Part shown: one piece after another, positions 32,877 to 41,854 of the stretch
Layout of the letters: every line of letters begins with the position of its first letter
Numbering within the stretch: the first letter of the stretch is position 1
Assembly: GCF_008042125.1 (NCBI RefSeq)
Contig: NZ_RDBI01000081.1
Coordinates: forward strand, 1,763-47,907
Direction of reading: 5' to 3'
DNA length: 46,145 bases
Source: Streptomyces sp. MS191
Lineage (GTDB): Bacteria; Actinomycetota; Actinomycetes; Streptomycetales; Streptomycetaceae
Notes under the pieces: generated by a model
The model's input: only the letters and a program-made list of their open reading frames with translations
Told to the model about the DNA's origin: nothing
Database searches by the model: none
Program-made: the position numbers and the translations under genes

Positions 32877-35800
32877 TCACTTGATCTGCACTGCGGGAGC
32901 CATGTAGCCGGTCTTGGCGGGAATCCTGCCCTCCACCACGTCCAGGTGGGTAATCGGCCCACCGGGGTCGGTGGGCAGACCGCCCAGGGCGTTCACCCCG
33001 GACTCGCCCTTGAGGCCCGAGGGTCCGTAGGCGGTGATGACGTTGCCGCCGCCGGCTCCGCCTCCCTTCGTCACGACGATGTCGTCGCCCTGCCGGAAGA
33101 TCAGGTTCCCGCTGCCGGCCGTCGAGTGGTAGACCGCGTCGGGCTTCTTGAGGATCTCCAGGACCCGCTCGTCGGAGAAGTTGTGCGACGTGTCCGCGTG
33201 GTAGTTGCCGGCCTTCCGCATCCGGTCGCCCTGGGCCCTCTCGATCACCTCGTCCGCGGTGTCGACGGCCTCCTGCCGGGCCCGCGCGGCCTTCTCCTCC
33301 TTCGTGTACTTGGGCATGAGGCCCAGCGGGTCGCACCCGGAGTACGGGTTGTCCACGTAGGCGACGGGGTTCGGGGCCGGCGCGAGACCGAGGGGGTCCG
33401 GGGACGCGTACCGGCCGCTCTCCGGGTCGTAGTGCCGGAAGTGGTTGTAGTGGAGGCCGGTCTCGGGGTCGTCGTACTGCCCGGGGAAGCGGAGGGGGGT
33501 GTACGCGCTGCTCCCGCGGGCCCAGGCGGTGGCGCCCCACACGGTGGCCCGGGAGCGCCACGCGATCTCGCCGGACTCGTCGATCAGCTCGGTGGGGGTG
33601 CCGACCAGGTCGGTGGCGATGGCGAAGAAGCGGCGGTCGACCTCGGCCCGGGCCTCGTCGGCCGTGAGGACGCGCTCGGTCTGGGCGAGGGGCACGAGGC
33701 CGCGGTGGTCCCAGGTGAGGGCGACGGAGTGGGGCCGGTCCGGCTCATGGCTGGTCTGTTCGCACAGGGTCAGGCCGTCCCAGGTGAACCGGACCTCCTC
33801 GACCACGCTCTCCCCGTCCGGCGCCAGGCGCTGTTTGGCGGTGCGGCGGCCGAGGGGGTCGTAGCGGTACCTCCATCGGGTGCCGTCGGGGGTGGTCACG
33901 GCGGTGAGTCGGTTCTCGGTGTCCCACGTGTAGCGCCAGGTGTCCGGCTTGCGGGACAGCCGGGTCTTCTGCCGCAGGGTCACCCGGCCGAGCGCGTCGT
34001 GCTCGAAGCGGACGCCGCCGGCGCGGGTCAGCGTGGTGCCGGTGTAGGCGCGCGGCCCGGTGGCCTCGCCGCCGGAGTGGCCGGAGGGCCAGGAGGCGGA
34101 GGTCTGGTTGCCCGCGGCGTCGTAGGCGTACCGCTCCGTCCAGTCCCCGGCGCGGACGGCGGTGACCCGCCCGGCCGGGTCGAGGTCGAAGGCCCGGGTG
34201 CCCGACAGCCGGTCCGCGACGGAGACCAGGTGGCCGTCGGCGCGGTAGGCGTAGGAGCGGCTGTTGACGGTACGCCCGCCGACGGCGACGTGCTGCGCGG
34301 AGAGCCGTCCGGCCTCGTCCCAGGCGGACGTCATGCTGAGGGTGTCGTCGAAGACCCGGGCCAGCTCGCGGCCGGCGGCGTCGTGGGCGAAGCCGACCCG
34401 ACGGCCGCCGGTGGTGACCTGGTGGAGCCGTCCGGCGGCGCCGTACGCGTACGAGGTGACGTGACCGGTCGGGGTGGTGCGACGGGTGCGGCGGCCGAGG
34501 ACGTCGTAGGCGTAGACGACGGGTCGTCCGTCCACCAGTTCCGTCTTGGTGTTGCCGCGCTGGTCGTACTGGTACCGCAGTTCGCCGTCCGGGCCGGCGG
34601 CCTCCAGCAGGCGCCCGGCCCGGTCGTGGGTGTACGTCGTCACCCGGCCGTCGACGTCCTTGGCGACCACCTGGCCGAGGGCGTCGCGCGCGAAGGCCAG
34701 GGTGCCGCCGAGCGCGTCGACACGGGCGGCGAGCCGGCCGGCCGCGTCCACCCGGTAGCTCAGGACGCGGCCGTCGAAGTCGCTCTCGGAGACGACGTTG
34801 CCGGCCGCGTCGTAGGTGTAGTCCCAGGTCAGACCCTGGGGGTTGGTGACCCGGGTCAGCCGCAGGGAGGCGTCGTGCTCGAACTCGTAGCGTGCGCCGT
34901 CGGGCCGGGTACGGGCCACCGGCAGGTCGAAGTGGGTGTACTCGACGCGGGAGACGCCGCCGGCCGCGTCGGTATGGGTGAGGACGTTGCCCTCGCCGTC
35001 GTGGGTCCACGTCTCCGTGGCGCCGTCGGGTCCCGTCCGGCGGGCCAGGTGCCCGTCGGCGCTCCACTCCAGGAGGGTGAGCCCGCCCACCGGGTCGGTG
35101 ACGCGGACCGGGCGGCCCAGGGCGTCGCGTTCCGTGCGGGTGGTGCCGCCGGCCGGGTCGGTCACCTCGACGGGCAGCCCGGCCGCGTCGCACACCACCC
35201 GCGTCGTCGCGCCGAGGGCGTCGGTGATCGAGGTGAGCCGTCCGCCGTGGTCGTAGGTGTAGCGGGTGGTGGTGCCGGCCTCGTCGGTGACCGCCGTGCG
35301 GTTGCCCCGTTCGTCGTACGTGTGGAGCACCCGTGTCCCGTCCGCGCCGACGACCTCCACCGGAAGGCCGAACAGGCCCCGCACGGTGTGCAGTTCGCTG
35401 CCGTCGGGGCGGACGGCGGAGGTCAGCCGGCCCTCGTCGTCGTACGCGAAGGACGTGGTGTGGCCGAGCGGGTCGGTGCGGGTCAGGGCGTTGCCGCGCG
35501 CGTCGTAGCTGAACGACGTGGTGTGGCCGAGCGGGTCGGTGACGGCCAGGAGCCGGCAGCCCGGTCCGAAGAGATGCCGTGTCGCGTGCCCGTCGGCGGT
35601 GGTGAGCGTCGTGGTGTGACGGCCCGTCTCGGGGTCCGGCTCGGTGTACGCCAGGGTGATGTGGACGTGCCCGGCCTCGCCGCCCTCCGCCACGACGCGG
35701 TCGCGGTCGTCGTACACGTAGTCGTAGCGGCTCGCGTTGGAGTCGATCCAGGCGATGACGCGGCGGCGGTCGTCGTAGACGAAGGTCGTGGTGGCGCCCG

Positions 35801-37649
35801 ACGGCTTGGTGACCGTCGTCAGGTCGCCGTCCCGGTAGCCGTAGCGCAGCAGCGGCAGGTCCCCGCCGCCCTCGCCGGCGCCGGCCAGGGACAGGCCGGT
35901 GACCAGCCCGTCGGCGTGGGACAGCGTCACCTGGTGGCCGGCCGAGTGGGCCAGCGCCAGCGGCAGACCGCCCTCCGCCCGGTCGACGGTGACGACGTGA
36001 CCGTTGCGTTCGGTCACGGTGGACAGCCAGGCCGTGCCGTCACCCCCCGGCTCGCCACCGGACGGGGCGGCGAAGCGGAAGATCAGGCCGCCGTCGGGGG
36101 CGGTGACCGTGTAGTCGCCGTCGGCGTCCCGGGCCAGGAGCGTGCCGGACCGGCCCGACCAGGGACGGGTGGGCACGCCCGGGACCGGGTGCGGGTACGT
36201 GACCAGGAGCCCGTCGGCGGTGACGTGGACGACGCCGATCGCGTCGATCTCCAGACGCTCGTCGACGGTGGACGACCAGGCGGGCCCGAGGAAGCGGCCG
36301 GTCGCGCTGCCGGACTCGGTGCGGCGGGTGAAGGCCAGCGGCAGGATGCCGGGGATCTCCAGGTCCGTCTGCGGCAGGTACATCCGGCCCGAGGCGAGGT
36401 CCACCGGGTCGCCGCCCGCGGTGCGGTCGCCGTCGGGGGTGTGGTGCGTCCCGTCCGGGCTGTCGTCGACCAGCCGGCGCAGCCGGGCCGCGTCCGCGGC
36501 CTCCTCGGCGATGCGCACACCCTTGACCGCGGCGCCGCCACCGCCGGTCGCGGCGGTCAGCGCGAGGTCGGGGATCAGCCGGCCGAAGCCCTCGGCCGGG
36601 TCCTTCATGAAGTCCTTGACCATCTGGGTGCCGGTGCCGACGGGGTCGTTGACGGCGACCACGAGCCCCGCGGCCAGGCTGTTGAGGGAGGTGGCGTACT
36701 CGGCGGGGTGCGTGATGTTGTACGGGTCCGTCGGGTTGACGCTGCGGACGAAGTTGAGCAGCCCCGCCGTGCCCTTGATGATGCCGCCGCCGACGTGGTC
36801 GCCCATGATCTGCAGTTCCTTGAGGCCGTCGCCCACCTGCTCGGCGTACGACGGCTTCGCCGGCGCCATGTCGCGGGCGGCACGGATCGCCGTGCGCGCG
36901 GTCTCCGCCGCCGAGTTCCGCTGCTTGCGGGCCTCGGCGAGGATGTCCTGGGCCTCCTTCATCAGCGCCTTGCCGGGATCCTCGAACGTCGCGCCGGGCT
37001 TGGGAGGCAGCGAGGCCGGGTCGCGCTTGTCGGCGGGCTGGGCGTTGTAGCGGTCGACGGCTCCGTTGTAGTCGTCGACCTTCTTGCGGTGGGCGTCGGC
37101 GGCGTTCTCGGAGGCCTTGACGCCCTCCTTCCACTTGTCGATCGCCGTCTGCGCCTGCCCCTGAGCCCAGGTGACGGTGTCGGCGAACGCCTCCAGGGCG
37201 CCGAGCGCCTTGGAGCTGGCGTCGGCGGCCTTGTACCACTTGGGCGGCTGGGTGCTCACCGCGGTGCGCAGCGCGTCGGCCGTCTCGCCCTTGAGCTGCC
37301 CGGAGTCCAGGCCCCGGAGACCGTCGCCGGTGTCGTCGAAGGCCGACTGGAAGGCGGTCAGCTTCGCCGCGACGGCGTTGATCTTGCTCGCGCTGCCGTA
37401 GATCAGCTTGGTCTTGTCCTCGGTCTGCCCGAGGTCCATCTCGTCGACCTCCGCGCCCAGGCGGTTGGCGACCGAGCGGGACTGCTCGCGGACCCAGTCG
37501 GCGCCGGACTCCCAGCCGACGTCCTCCAGCCGGTCCGCGGTCCAGTTCCCCGCGTCCTCGACCCGGTTGCCCACCCACTCGACGCCGTCCTCGACCGCGT
37601 CCTCGACCGAGTCGGGCGTGATGTCACTGATGAAGTCGCCGATACCCAT
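32877..37649 (-). CDS. RHS-repeat polymorphic toxin, 1590 residues
   Basis: N-terminal ~300 residues: helical, charged, starting MGIGDFISDITPDSVEDAVE, similar to actinobacterial T7SS-type secretion signal domains, with coiled-coil regions. A DUF6531-like segment begins near residue 413 (GDPVDLASGRMYLPQTDLEI). Many YD/RHS repeats follow (about 600-1330; YDxxGRLTxxxxP patterns). The RHS core ends with HYNHFRHYDPESGRYASPD then PLGL (about 1400-1445). The last ~146 residues (encoded by 32877-33317) form a separate domain, MPKYTKEEKAARARQE to PAVQIK, with NFSDERVLEILKKPDAVYH and NLIFRQGDDIVVTKGG; this looks like a small BECR-type RNase fold. The RHS shell encapsulates the toxin for delivery to competitors. 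No secretion machinery is in the window. Confidence 0.9.
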   Translation of the reverse strand: MGIGDFISDITPDSVEDAVEDGVEWVGNRVEDAGNWTADRLEDVGWESGADWVREQSRSVANRLGAEVDEMDLGQTEDKTKLIYGSASKINAVAAKLTAFQSAFDDTGDGLRGLDSGQLKGETADALRTAVSTQPPKWYKAADASSKALGALEAFADTVTWAQGQAQTAIDKWKEGVKASENAADAHRKKVDDYNGAVDRYNAQPADKRDPASLPPKPGATFEDPGKALMKEAQDILAEARKQRNSAAETARTAIRAARDMAPAKPSYAEQVGDGLKELQIMGDHVGGGIIKGTAGLLNFVRSVNPTDPYNITHPAEYATSLNSLAAGLVVAVNDPVGTGTQMVKDFMKDPAEGFGRLIPDLALTAATGGGGAAVKGVRIAEEAADAARLRRLVDDSPDGTHHTPDGDRTAGGDPVDLASGRMYLPQTDLEIPGILPLAFTRRTESGSATGRFLGPAWSSTVDERLEIDAIGVVHVTADGLLVTYPHPVPGVPTRPWSGRSGTLLARDADGDYTVTAPDGGLIFRFAAPSGGEPGGDGTAWLSTVTERNGHVVTVDRAEGGLPLALAHSAGHQVTLSHADGLVTGLSLAGAGEGGGDLPLLRYGYRDGDLTTVTKPSGATTTFVYDDRRRVIAWIDSNASRYDYVYDDRDRVVAEGGEAGHVHITLAYTEPDPETGRHTTTLTTADGHATRHLFGPGCRLLAVTDPLGHTTSFSYDARGNALTRTDPLGHTTSFAYDDEGRLTSAVRPDGSELHTVRGLFGLPVEVVGADGTRVLHTYDERGNRTAVTDEAGTTTRYTYDHGGRLTSITDALGATTRVVCDAAGLPVEVTDPAGGTTRTERDALGRPVRVTDPVGGLTLLEWSADGHLARRTGPDGATETWTHDGEGNVLTHTDAAGGVSRVEYTHFDLPVARTRPDGARYEFEHDASLRLTRVTNPQGLTWDYTYDAAGNVVSESDFDGRVLSYRVDAAGRLAARVDALGGTLAFARDALGQVVAKDVDGRVTTYTHDRAGRLLEAAGPDGELRYQYDQRGNTKTELVDGRPVVYAYDVLGRRTRRTTPTGHVTSYAYGAAGRLHQVTTGGRRVGFAHDAAGRELARVFDDTLSMTSAWDEAGRLSAQHVAVGGRTVNSRSYAYRADGHLVSVADRLSGTRAFDLDPAGRVTAVRAGDWTERYAYDAAGNQTSASWPSGHSGGEATGPRAYTGTTLTRAGGVRFEHDALGRVTLRQKTRLSRKPDTWRYTWDTENRLTAVTTPDGTRWRYRYDPLGRRTAKQRLAPDGESVVEEVRFTWDGLTLCEQTSHEPDRPHSVALTWDHRGLVPLAQTERVLTADEARAEVDRRFFAIATDLVGTPTELIDESGEIAWRSRATVWGATAWARGSSAYTPLRFPGQYDDPETGLHYNHFRHYDPESGRYASPDPLGLAPAPNPVAYVDNPYSGCDPLGLMPKYTKEEKAARARQEAVDTADEVIERAQGDRMRKAGNYHADTSHNFSDERVLEILKKPDAVYHSTAGSGNLIFRQGDDIVVTKGGGAGGGNVITAYGPSGLKGESGVNALGGLPTDPGGPITHLDVVEGRIPAKTGYMAPAVQIK

Positions 37650-37651
37650 GG

Positions 37652-38305
37652 TCAGTTCCCCCCGGACTCACCCTGCTGTTCCTGCTTCGCGCGTTCCTCC
37701 GGCGACGGGCCGAAGGTGTCGTCCAGTGCCTGGTTCCAGCGGTCGTCGGATATCCCGAGAGCCTCGTTCAGGATCTGCGACTGCCGGCCGCCCTGGCCCT
37801 CGGTGAGCACGGTGCGACCGGTGTCCTTCCAGGTCTGCTCCATGTCCTGCCCGGCCTTCTCGAACGACTCGGGGCTCCAGTCCGGGTCCAGGTAGTCCGG
37901 CGTGAAGATGTCCCCCCAGCCCTGCTTGGCGATCTCCTCCTCACTGGCGTGCGGGTTCCCGCCGAACAGCGAGTTGGCGCCGACCTTGAGGGTGCTCGCG
38001 ATGTACTGGTCGTGCTCCCACATGGTGCCCGCCGCCAGGCCGAGGCGGTTCGCGATCTCGCTGGCGTCGCGCACCAGCGCGCGCACACCCCATTCCCAGC
38101 GTTCGCAGAAGTCCTCGAAGTCGACCGAGAGACCGTGGTGTCCGGCCTCCATCCCGGTCATGGCCAGCGACGAGAAGCCCTTGCCCAGCAACGAGCCGGT
38201 CGAGCCGCCGAGATCGCCGAGCTCGTCGATGGTCGCGCCCACGCCCTGCGTGAACCTGACCACGGACGCCTTGTCGAGTTGCAGGTCCTTCTCGTCACCG
38301 CTCAT
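37652..38305 (-). CDS. WXG100/ESX-like partner of the RHS toxin
   Basis: 217 residues, largely helical, acidic at both ends. The middle reads FEDFCERWEWGVRALVRDASEIANRLGLAAG, which resembles the helix-turn-helix hairpin of WXG100-related proteins (a W-containing turn between amphipathic helices). It ends two bases before the RHS ATG, so the genes are coupled. ATG 38305 follows AGGAGGGG. It is probably a chaperone or co-secreted partner that presents the toxin to a type VII-like system; this is inferred from context and shape. Confidence 0.72.
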   Translation of the reverse strand: MSGDEKDLQLDKASVVRFTQGVGATIDELGDLGGSTGSLLGKGFSSLAMTGMEAGHHGLSVDFEDFCERWEWGVRALVRDASEIANRLGLAAGTMWEHDQYIASTLKVGANSLFGGNPHASEEEIAKQGWGDIFTPDYLDPDWSPESFEKAGQDMEQTWKDTGRTVLTEGQGGRQSQILNEALGISDDRWNQALDDTFGPSPEERAKQEQQGESGGN

Positions 38306-38726
38306 GCCCGTGTCCCCCTCCTGTCGTGCCCGCCGCACCGGCGTCGACGGCGACCGCGTCCGGAACGATCCCGACGACCGGCGGGAAGAACATCGACCCG
38401 TCCTCGGTGGCGATGTCCACGGCGAGCCCGGCGGGCTCGCCCAGCGCGGGCACGATCTCGTCGACGATCCGCGCGCCCAGCAGTGCCGCGTAGTCCATGG
38501 GCCGGTCGCCGGGCCCGTGGTGCAGGGCGAACCGCGCCAGCGCGGCCTCGTCGGTGAACCCGCAGATCCACCGCACCCCGCCCGAACGCACCGACCACAA
38601 CCCCCCGTCGGCCACCGGTACCAGGAGCACCGACCGGCGCATCTCGCCGACCAGGGCGCGAGGGTCGTCGCCCCCTCTCCTCCGCTCCGCGATGCGCTCG
38701 GCGAGCGCCGCCCTCGGCTGCTGCAC
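38295..38726 (-). CDS. SseB-like domain protein, first gene of the toxin operon
   Basis: 143 residues. It resembles the SseB N-terminal domain: RRSVLLVPVADGGLWSV, then GFTDEAALARFA and GLAVDIATEDGSMFFPPV near the C-terminus. Such proteins are common beside T7SS-type toxin and WXG genes in actinobacteria, and their function is unclear. The GTG at 38726 is chosen for its GGGGAGG site; the frame is open upstream. Its end overlaps the next gene by 11 bp. The 147-bp gap to the divergent PcaL-type gene contains the operon promoter. Confidence 0.75.
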   Translation of the reverse strand: MQQPRAALAERIAERRRGGDDPRALVGEMRRSVLLVPVADGGLWSVRSGGVRWICGFTDEAALARFALHHGPGDRPMDYAALLGARIVDEIVPALGEPAGLAVDIATEDGSMFFPPVVGIVPDAVAVDAGAAGTTGGGHGHER

Positions 38727-38873
38727 GGTTCCTCCCCGTCGTAGGCGACTGATGGCACCGTAGGGCAGGACGCAGCCCGGGGAGTGGGCGGTTCTCGTGA
38801 AGGTTCGCGAGGCTCCGTGCGCGGCTCCCACCCGGGCACGGGGGAGACCGCGCGATATGAGACGGTGCAGGGC

Positions 38874-40136
38874 GTGAGCCAGACATCACCGAACACCCTG
38901 CAATACCGCACCGACGGACCCGAAGACGCCCCGGTCCTGGTCCTGGGGCCCTCGCTGGGCACCACATGGCACATGTGGGACCGGCAGATCCCCGAGCTGA
39001 CCCGTCAGTGGCGCGTCGTCCGCTTCGACCTGCCGGGACACGGCGGAGCCCCCGCCCACCCCTTCGCCTCCGTGGCCGAGCTCGGCGACCGGCTGCTCAC
39101 CACGCTCGACGACCTGGGCGTCCAGCGCTTCGGCTACGCCGGCTGCTCGTTCGGCGGTGCCGTGGGCCTCGACCTCGCGCTCCGCGCCCCCCACCGGGTC
39201 GCCTCCCTGGCCCTGGTCGCCACCTCGCCCCGGTTCGGCAGCCCGGACGAGTTCCGGCAGCGCGGCGTGGTCGTCCGCGCCAACGGCCTCGAACCGATGG
39301 CCCGCACCGCGCCCGAGCAGTGGTTCACCCCCGGCTTCGCCGCCGCCCAGCCCGCGATCGTCGAATGGGCCGTCCAGATGGTGCGGACGACCGACCCCGG
39401 GTGCTACATCTCCGCGTGCGAGGCGCTCGCCGTCTTCGACGTCCGCGAGGCCCTGGCACGCATCGGGATCCCCGCGCTGGTGCTCGTCGGCTCCGAGGAC
39501 CAGGTCACCGGCCCCGCCGAGGCCCGCACCCTGGTCGCCGGGATAGCGGAGGCCCGGCTCGCGGTCGTCCCCGGCGCCTCGCACCTCGCCCCCGTCGAGC
39601 AGCCGGCCGCCGTCACCGACCTGCTCACCGGCCACTTCGCCGGCACCGCGCACGACACCCAGAGCACGCCGGCCGCCCCGCCGATGCCGCCGGTCTCCGC
39701 CCCGGTCGTGCCCCGCGCCGAGATCGCCCCGGCAGAGATCCCGCCCGGGACCGCGGACGACTCGCGCCCCGACCCGTACGAGCGCGGCCTCAAGCTGCGC
39801 CGCGAGGTCCTGGGCGACGCCCATGTGGACCGGGCCCTCGGCGACGACTTCGACGAGGACTTCCAGTCGCTGGTCACCCGGTACGCCTGGGGCGAGATCT
39901 GGAGCCGGGAGGCCCTGGACCGCCGGACGCGCAGCGCGGTGACCCTCACCGCCCTGATCGCGGGCGGCCACCTCGACGCCCTCGCCGACCACACGAGGGC
40001 CGCCCTGCGCAACGGACTGACCCCCACCGAACTCAGGGAGATCGTGCTGCAGACCGGCGTGTACTGCGGGCTGCCCGCCGCCGACAGCGCGCTGCGCGTG
40101 GTGCGCCGGGTGATCAGGGAGGACACCACCCCGTAG
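38874..40136 (+). CDS. pcaL: PcaL-type fusion: 3-oxoadipate enol-lactonase and 4-carboxymuconolactone decarboxylase
   Basis: 420 residues with two domains. 1-~260: alpha/beta hydrolase with LVLGPSLGTTWHMWDRQIP (oxyanion region), nucleophile in AGCSFGGAVGLD, acid in LVGSEDQVTG and His in GASHLAPVEQP. After a Pro/Ala linker (about 260-300), the carboxymuconolactone decarboxylase domain runs from YERGLKLRREVLGDAHVDR through TRYAWGEIWSR to VLQTGVYCGLPAADSALR. Together they catalyse two consecutive steps of the protocatechuate branch of the beta-ketoadipate pathway. No other pca gene is in the window, so it may be a scattered paralogue. The start is GTG 38874; upstream sequence is also open. Confidence 0.88.
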   Translation: MSQTSPNTLQYRTDGPEDAPVLVLGPSLGTTWHMWDRQIPELTRQWRVVRFDLPGHGGAPAHPFASVAELGDRLLTTLDDLGVQRFGYAGCSFGGAVGLDLALRAPHRVASLALVATSPRFGSPDEFRQRGVVVRANGLEPMARTAPEQWFTPGFAAAQPAIVEWAVQMVRTTDPGCYISACEALAVFDVREALARIGIPALVLVGSEDQVTGPAEARTLVAGIAEARLAVVPGASHLAPVEQPAAVTDLLTGHFAGTAHDTQSTPAAPPMPPVSAPVVPRAEIAPAEIPPGTADDSRPDPYERGLKLRREVLGDAHVDRALGDDFDEDFQSLVTRYAWGEIWSREALDRRTRSAVTLTALIAGGHLDALADHTRAALRNGLTPTELREIVLQTGVYCGLPAADSALRVVRRVIREDTTP

Positions 40137-40288
40137 GGCGTGTCCGCCGCTCCCGCGAGGGCCCCGGCGTCCGGCCTCCGCTCGCCGGTCCGGCCTGATC
40201 GACAGGACGTCCTCCGGGCGTACGCTGGCCGGGGGGCTGTCCACGGACGGCCCATCGGTCCGTCCGCGTCGTCGTGAGGTCGAGTCCC

Positions 40289-40921
40289 GTGAAGCTGACC
40301 AAGATGTCCCACGCCTGCGTCCGTCTGGAGAAGGACGGGCGGACGCTCGTCATCGACCCGGGCGGCTTCAGCGAGCAGGACGCGGCCCTCGGCGCCGACG
40401 TGCTGCTCGTGACCCACGAGCACCCCGACCACTTCGACGAGGCACGGCTGCGGGCCGCCCTGGAGGCCGACCCGGCCGCCGAGATCTGGACGCTCCGGAG
40501 CGTCGCCGAGCAGCTCGCGGCCGCCTTCCCGGGCCGGGTGCACACGGTGGGTCACGGCGACACCTTCAGCGCCGCCGGCTTCGACGTGCAGGTGCACGGC
40601 GAGCTGCACGCGGTCATCCACCCGGACATCCCCCGGATCACGAACGTCGGCTACCTCGTGGACGGCGGTGTCTTCCACCCCGGCGACGCGCTGACCGTCC
40701 CCGGTCAGCCGGTGGACACGCTGCTCCTCCCGGTGATGGCCCCGTGGAACAAGATCTCCGAGGTGATCGACTACGTCCGCGAGGTCCGGCCGCGCCGCGC
40801 CATCGACGTGCACGACGCCCTGCTCACCGACCTCGCCCGGCCGATCTACGACCGGCAGATCGGCGGGCTCGGCGGCACCGACCACGGCAGGCTGACCCCG
40901 GGCGACTCCACCGAGCTGTGA
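40289..40921 (+). CDS. Metallo-beta-lactamase-fold hydrolase (UlaG-like)
   Basis: 210 residues: KLTKMSHACVRLEKDGRTL, IDPGGFS, then the metal motif VTHEHPDHFDEARL, a downstream His in IPRITNVGYLVDGGVFHPGDAL, and a C-terminal His in IDVHDALLT. This is the pattern of stand-alone MBL-fold proteins related to UlaG-type lactonases. GTG 40289 has GAGG 9 bases upstream; an in-frame GTG at 40274 has none. The substrate is unknown. Exonuclease III follows 45 bp later. Confidence 0.87.
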   Translation: MKLTKMSHACVRLEKDGRTLVIDPGGFSEQDAALGADVLLVTHEHPDHFDEARLRAALEADPAAEIWTLRSVAEQLAAAFPGRVHTVGHGDTFSAAGFDVQVHGELHAVIHPDIPRITNVGYLVDGGVFHPGDALTVPGQPVDTLLLPVMAPWNKISEVIDYVREVRPRRAIDVHDALLTDLARPIYDRQIGGLGGTDHGRLTPGDSTEL

Positions 40922-40966
40922 CGGCCGTACCGGCGACTGTCGGACCCCGCCGATAGGCTTCCCCCC

Positions 40967-41746
40967 ATGCGTATCGCGACCTGGAACGTCAACTCCATCA
41001 CCGCCCGGCTGCCCCGGCTCCTGGCCTGGCTGGAAAGCAGCGGCACCGACGTGCTGTGCATCCAGGAGACCAAGTGCACCGCCGAGCAGTTCCCCACCGA
41101 CGAGCTGCGCGAGCTGGGGTACGAGTCCGTGGTCAACGCCACCGGCCGGTGGAACGGCGTCGCGCTGGTCTCCCGGGCGGGCCTCGCCGACGTGGTCACG
41201 GGCCTGCCCGGCGGCCCCGTGTACGACGGCGTGGAGGAGCCCCGCGCGATCTCCGCGACCTGCGGTCCGGTCCGCGTCTGGTCGGTCTACGTGCCCAACG
41301 GCCGCGAGGTCTCCCACGAGCACTACGCGTACAAGCTGCTGTGGCTGGAGGCGCTCAAGGCCGCCGTGGCCGACGACGCGGCGGGGGAGCGGCCCTTCGC
41401 CGTCCTCGGCGACTACAACATCGCCCCGGCCGACGAGGACGTCTGGGACCTCGCGGCCTTCGAGGGCCTCACCCACGTCACCGAGCCCGAGCGGGCCGCG
41501 CTCGCCGGACTGCGCGAGACCGGGCTCTCGGACGTGGTCCCGCGCCCCCTCAAGTACGACCACCCCTTCACGTACTGGGACTACCGCCAGCTCTGCTTCC
41601 CGAAGAACCGGGGCATGCGCATCGACCTGGTGTACGGCAACAAGCCGTTCGCCGACGCGGTCACGGACAGCTACGTCGACCGCGAGGAGCGCAAGGGCAA
41701 GGGCGCGTCCGACCACGCGCCGGTCGTCGTCGACCTGGACGTCTGA
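40967..41746 (+). CDS. xthA: Exodeoxyribonuclease III (AP endonuclease)
   Basis: 259 residues of the EEP nuclease fold, full length for the family: MRIATWNVNSITARLPRL (metal Asn), VLCIQETKC (catalytic Glu), SVYVPNGREVS, the GDYNIAPADEDVWD segment (Asp-Asn) and SDHAPVVVDLDV at the C-terminus (catalytic His). It cuts at abasic sites and trims 3' ends in base-excision repair. TAGGCT lies 7 bases before the ATG with only C residues between, so it is probably transcribed as a leaderless mRNA independently of the MBL gene. Confidence 0.95.
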   Translation: MRIATWNVNSITARLPRLLAWLESSGTDVLCIQETKCTAEQFPTDELRELGYESVVNATGRWNGVALVSRAGLADVVTGLPGGPVYDGVEEPRAISATCGPVRVWSVYVPNGREVSHEHYAYKLLWLEALKAAVADDAAGERPFAVLGDYNIAPADEDVWDLAAFEGLTHVTEPERAALAGLRETGLSDVVPRPLKYDHPFTYWDYRQLCFPKNRGMRIDLVYGNKPFADAVTDSYVDREERKGKGASDHAPVVVDLDV

Positions 41747-41854
41747 GGGCGGTCCCGTCGTCCGCGGCGGGTCGGGTCCGCGAGGGTCGCCCCGCCGCGG
41801 CGATCTCCGCGCGCCTGGTGGTGCGGTGGCCCGGGAAAATGCGACGCTGGTCCG

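Noticed and set aside
34200-35600. Repeated short sequences in the RHS gene as a CRISPR array
   Set aside because: The repeats are degenerate, in coding frame and encode YD/RHS repeats; there are no uniform spacers.
32388-37895. A 1835-codon plus-strand open frame opposite the RHS toxin gene
   Set aside because: It is a GC-rich antisense shadow with low-complexity Gly/Val/Arg composition; the minus strand carries clear RHS motifs and a ribosome site.
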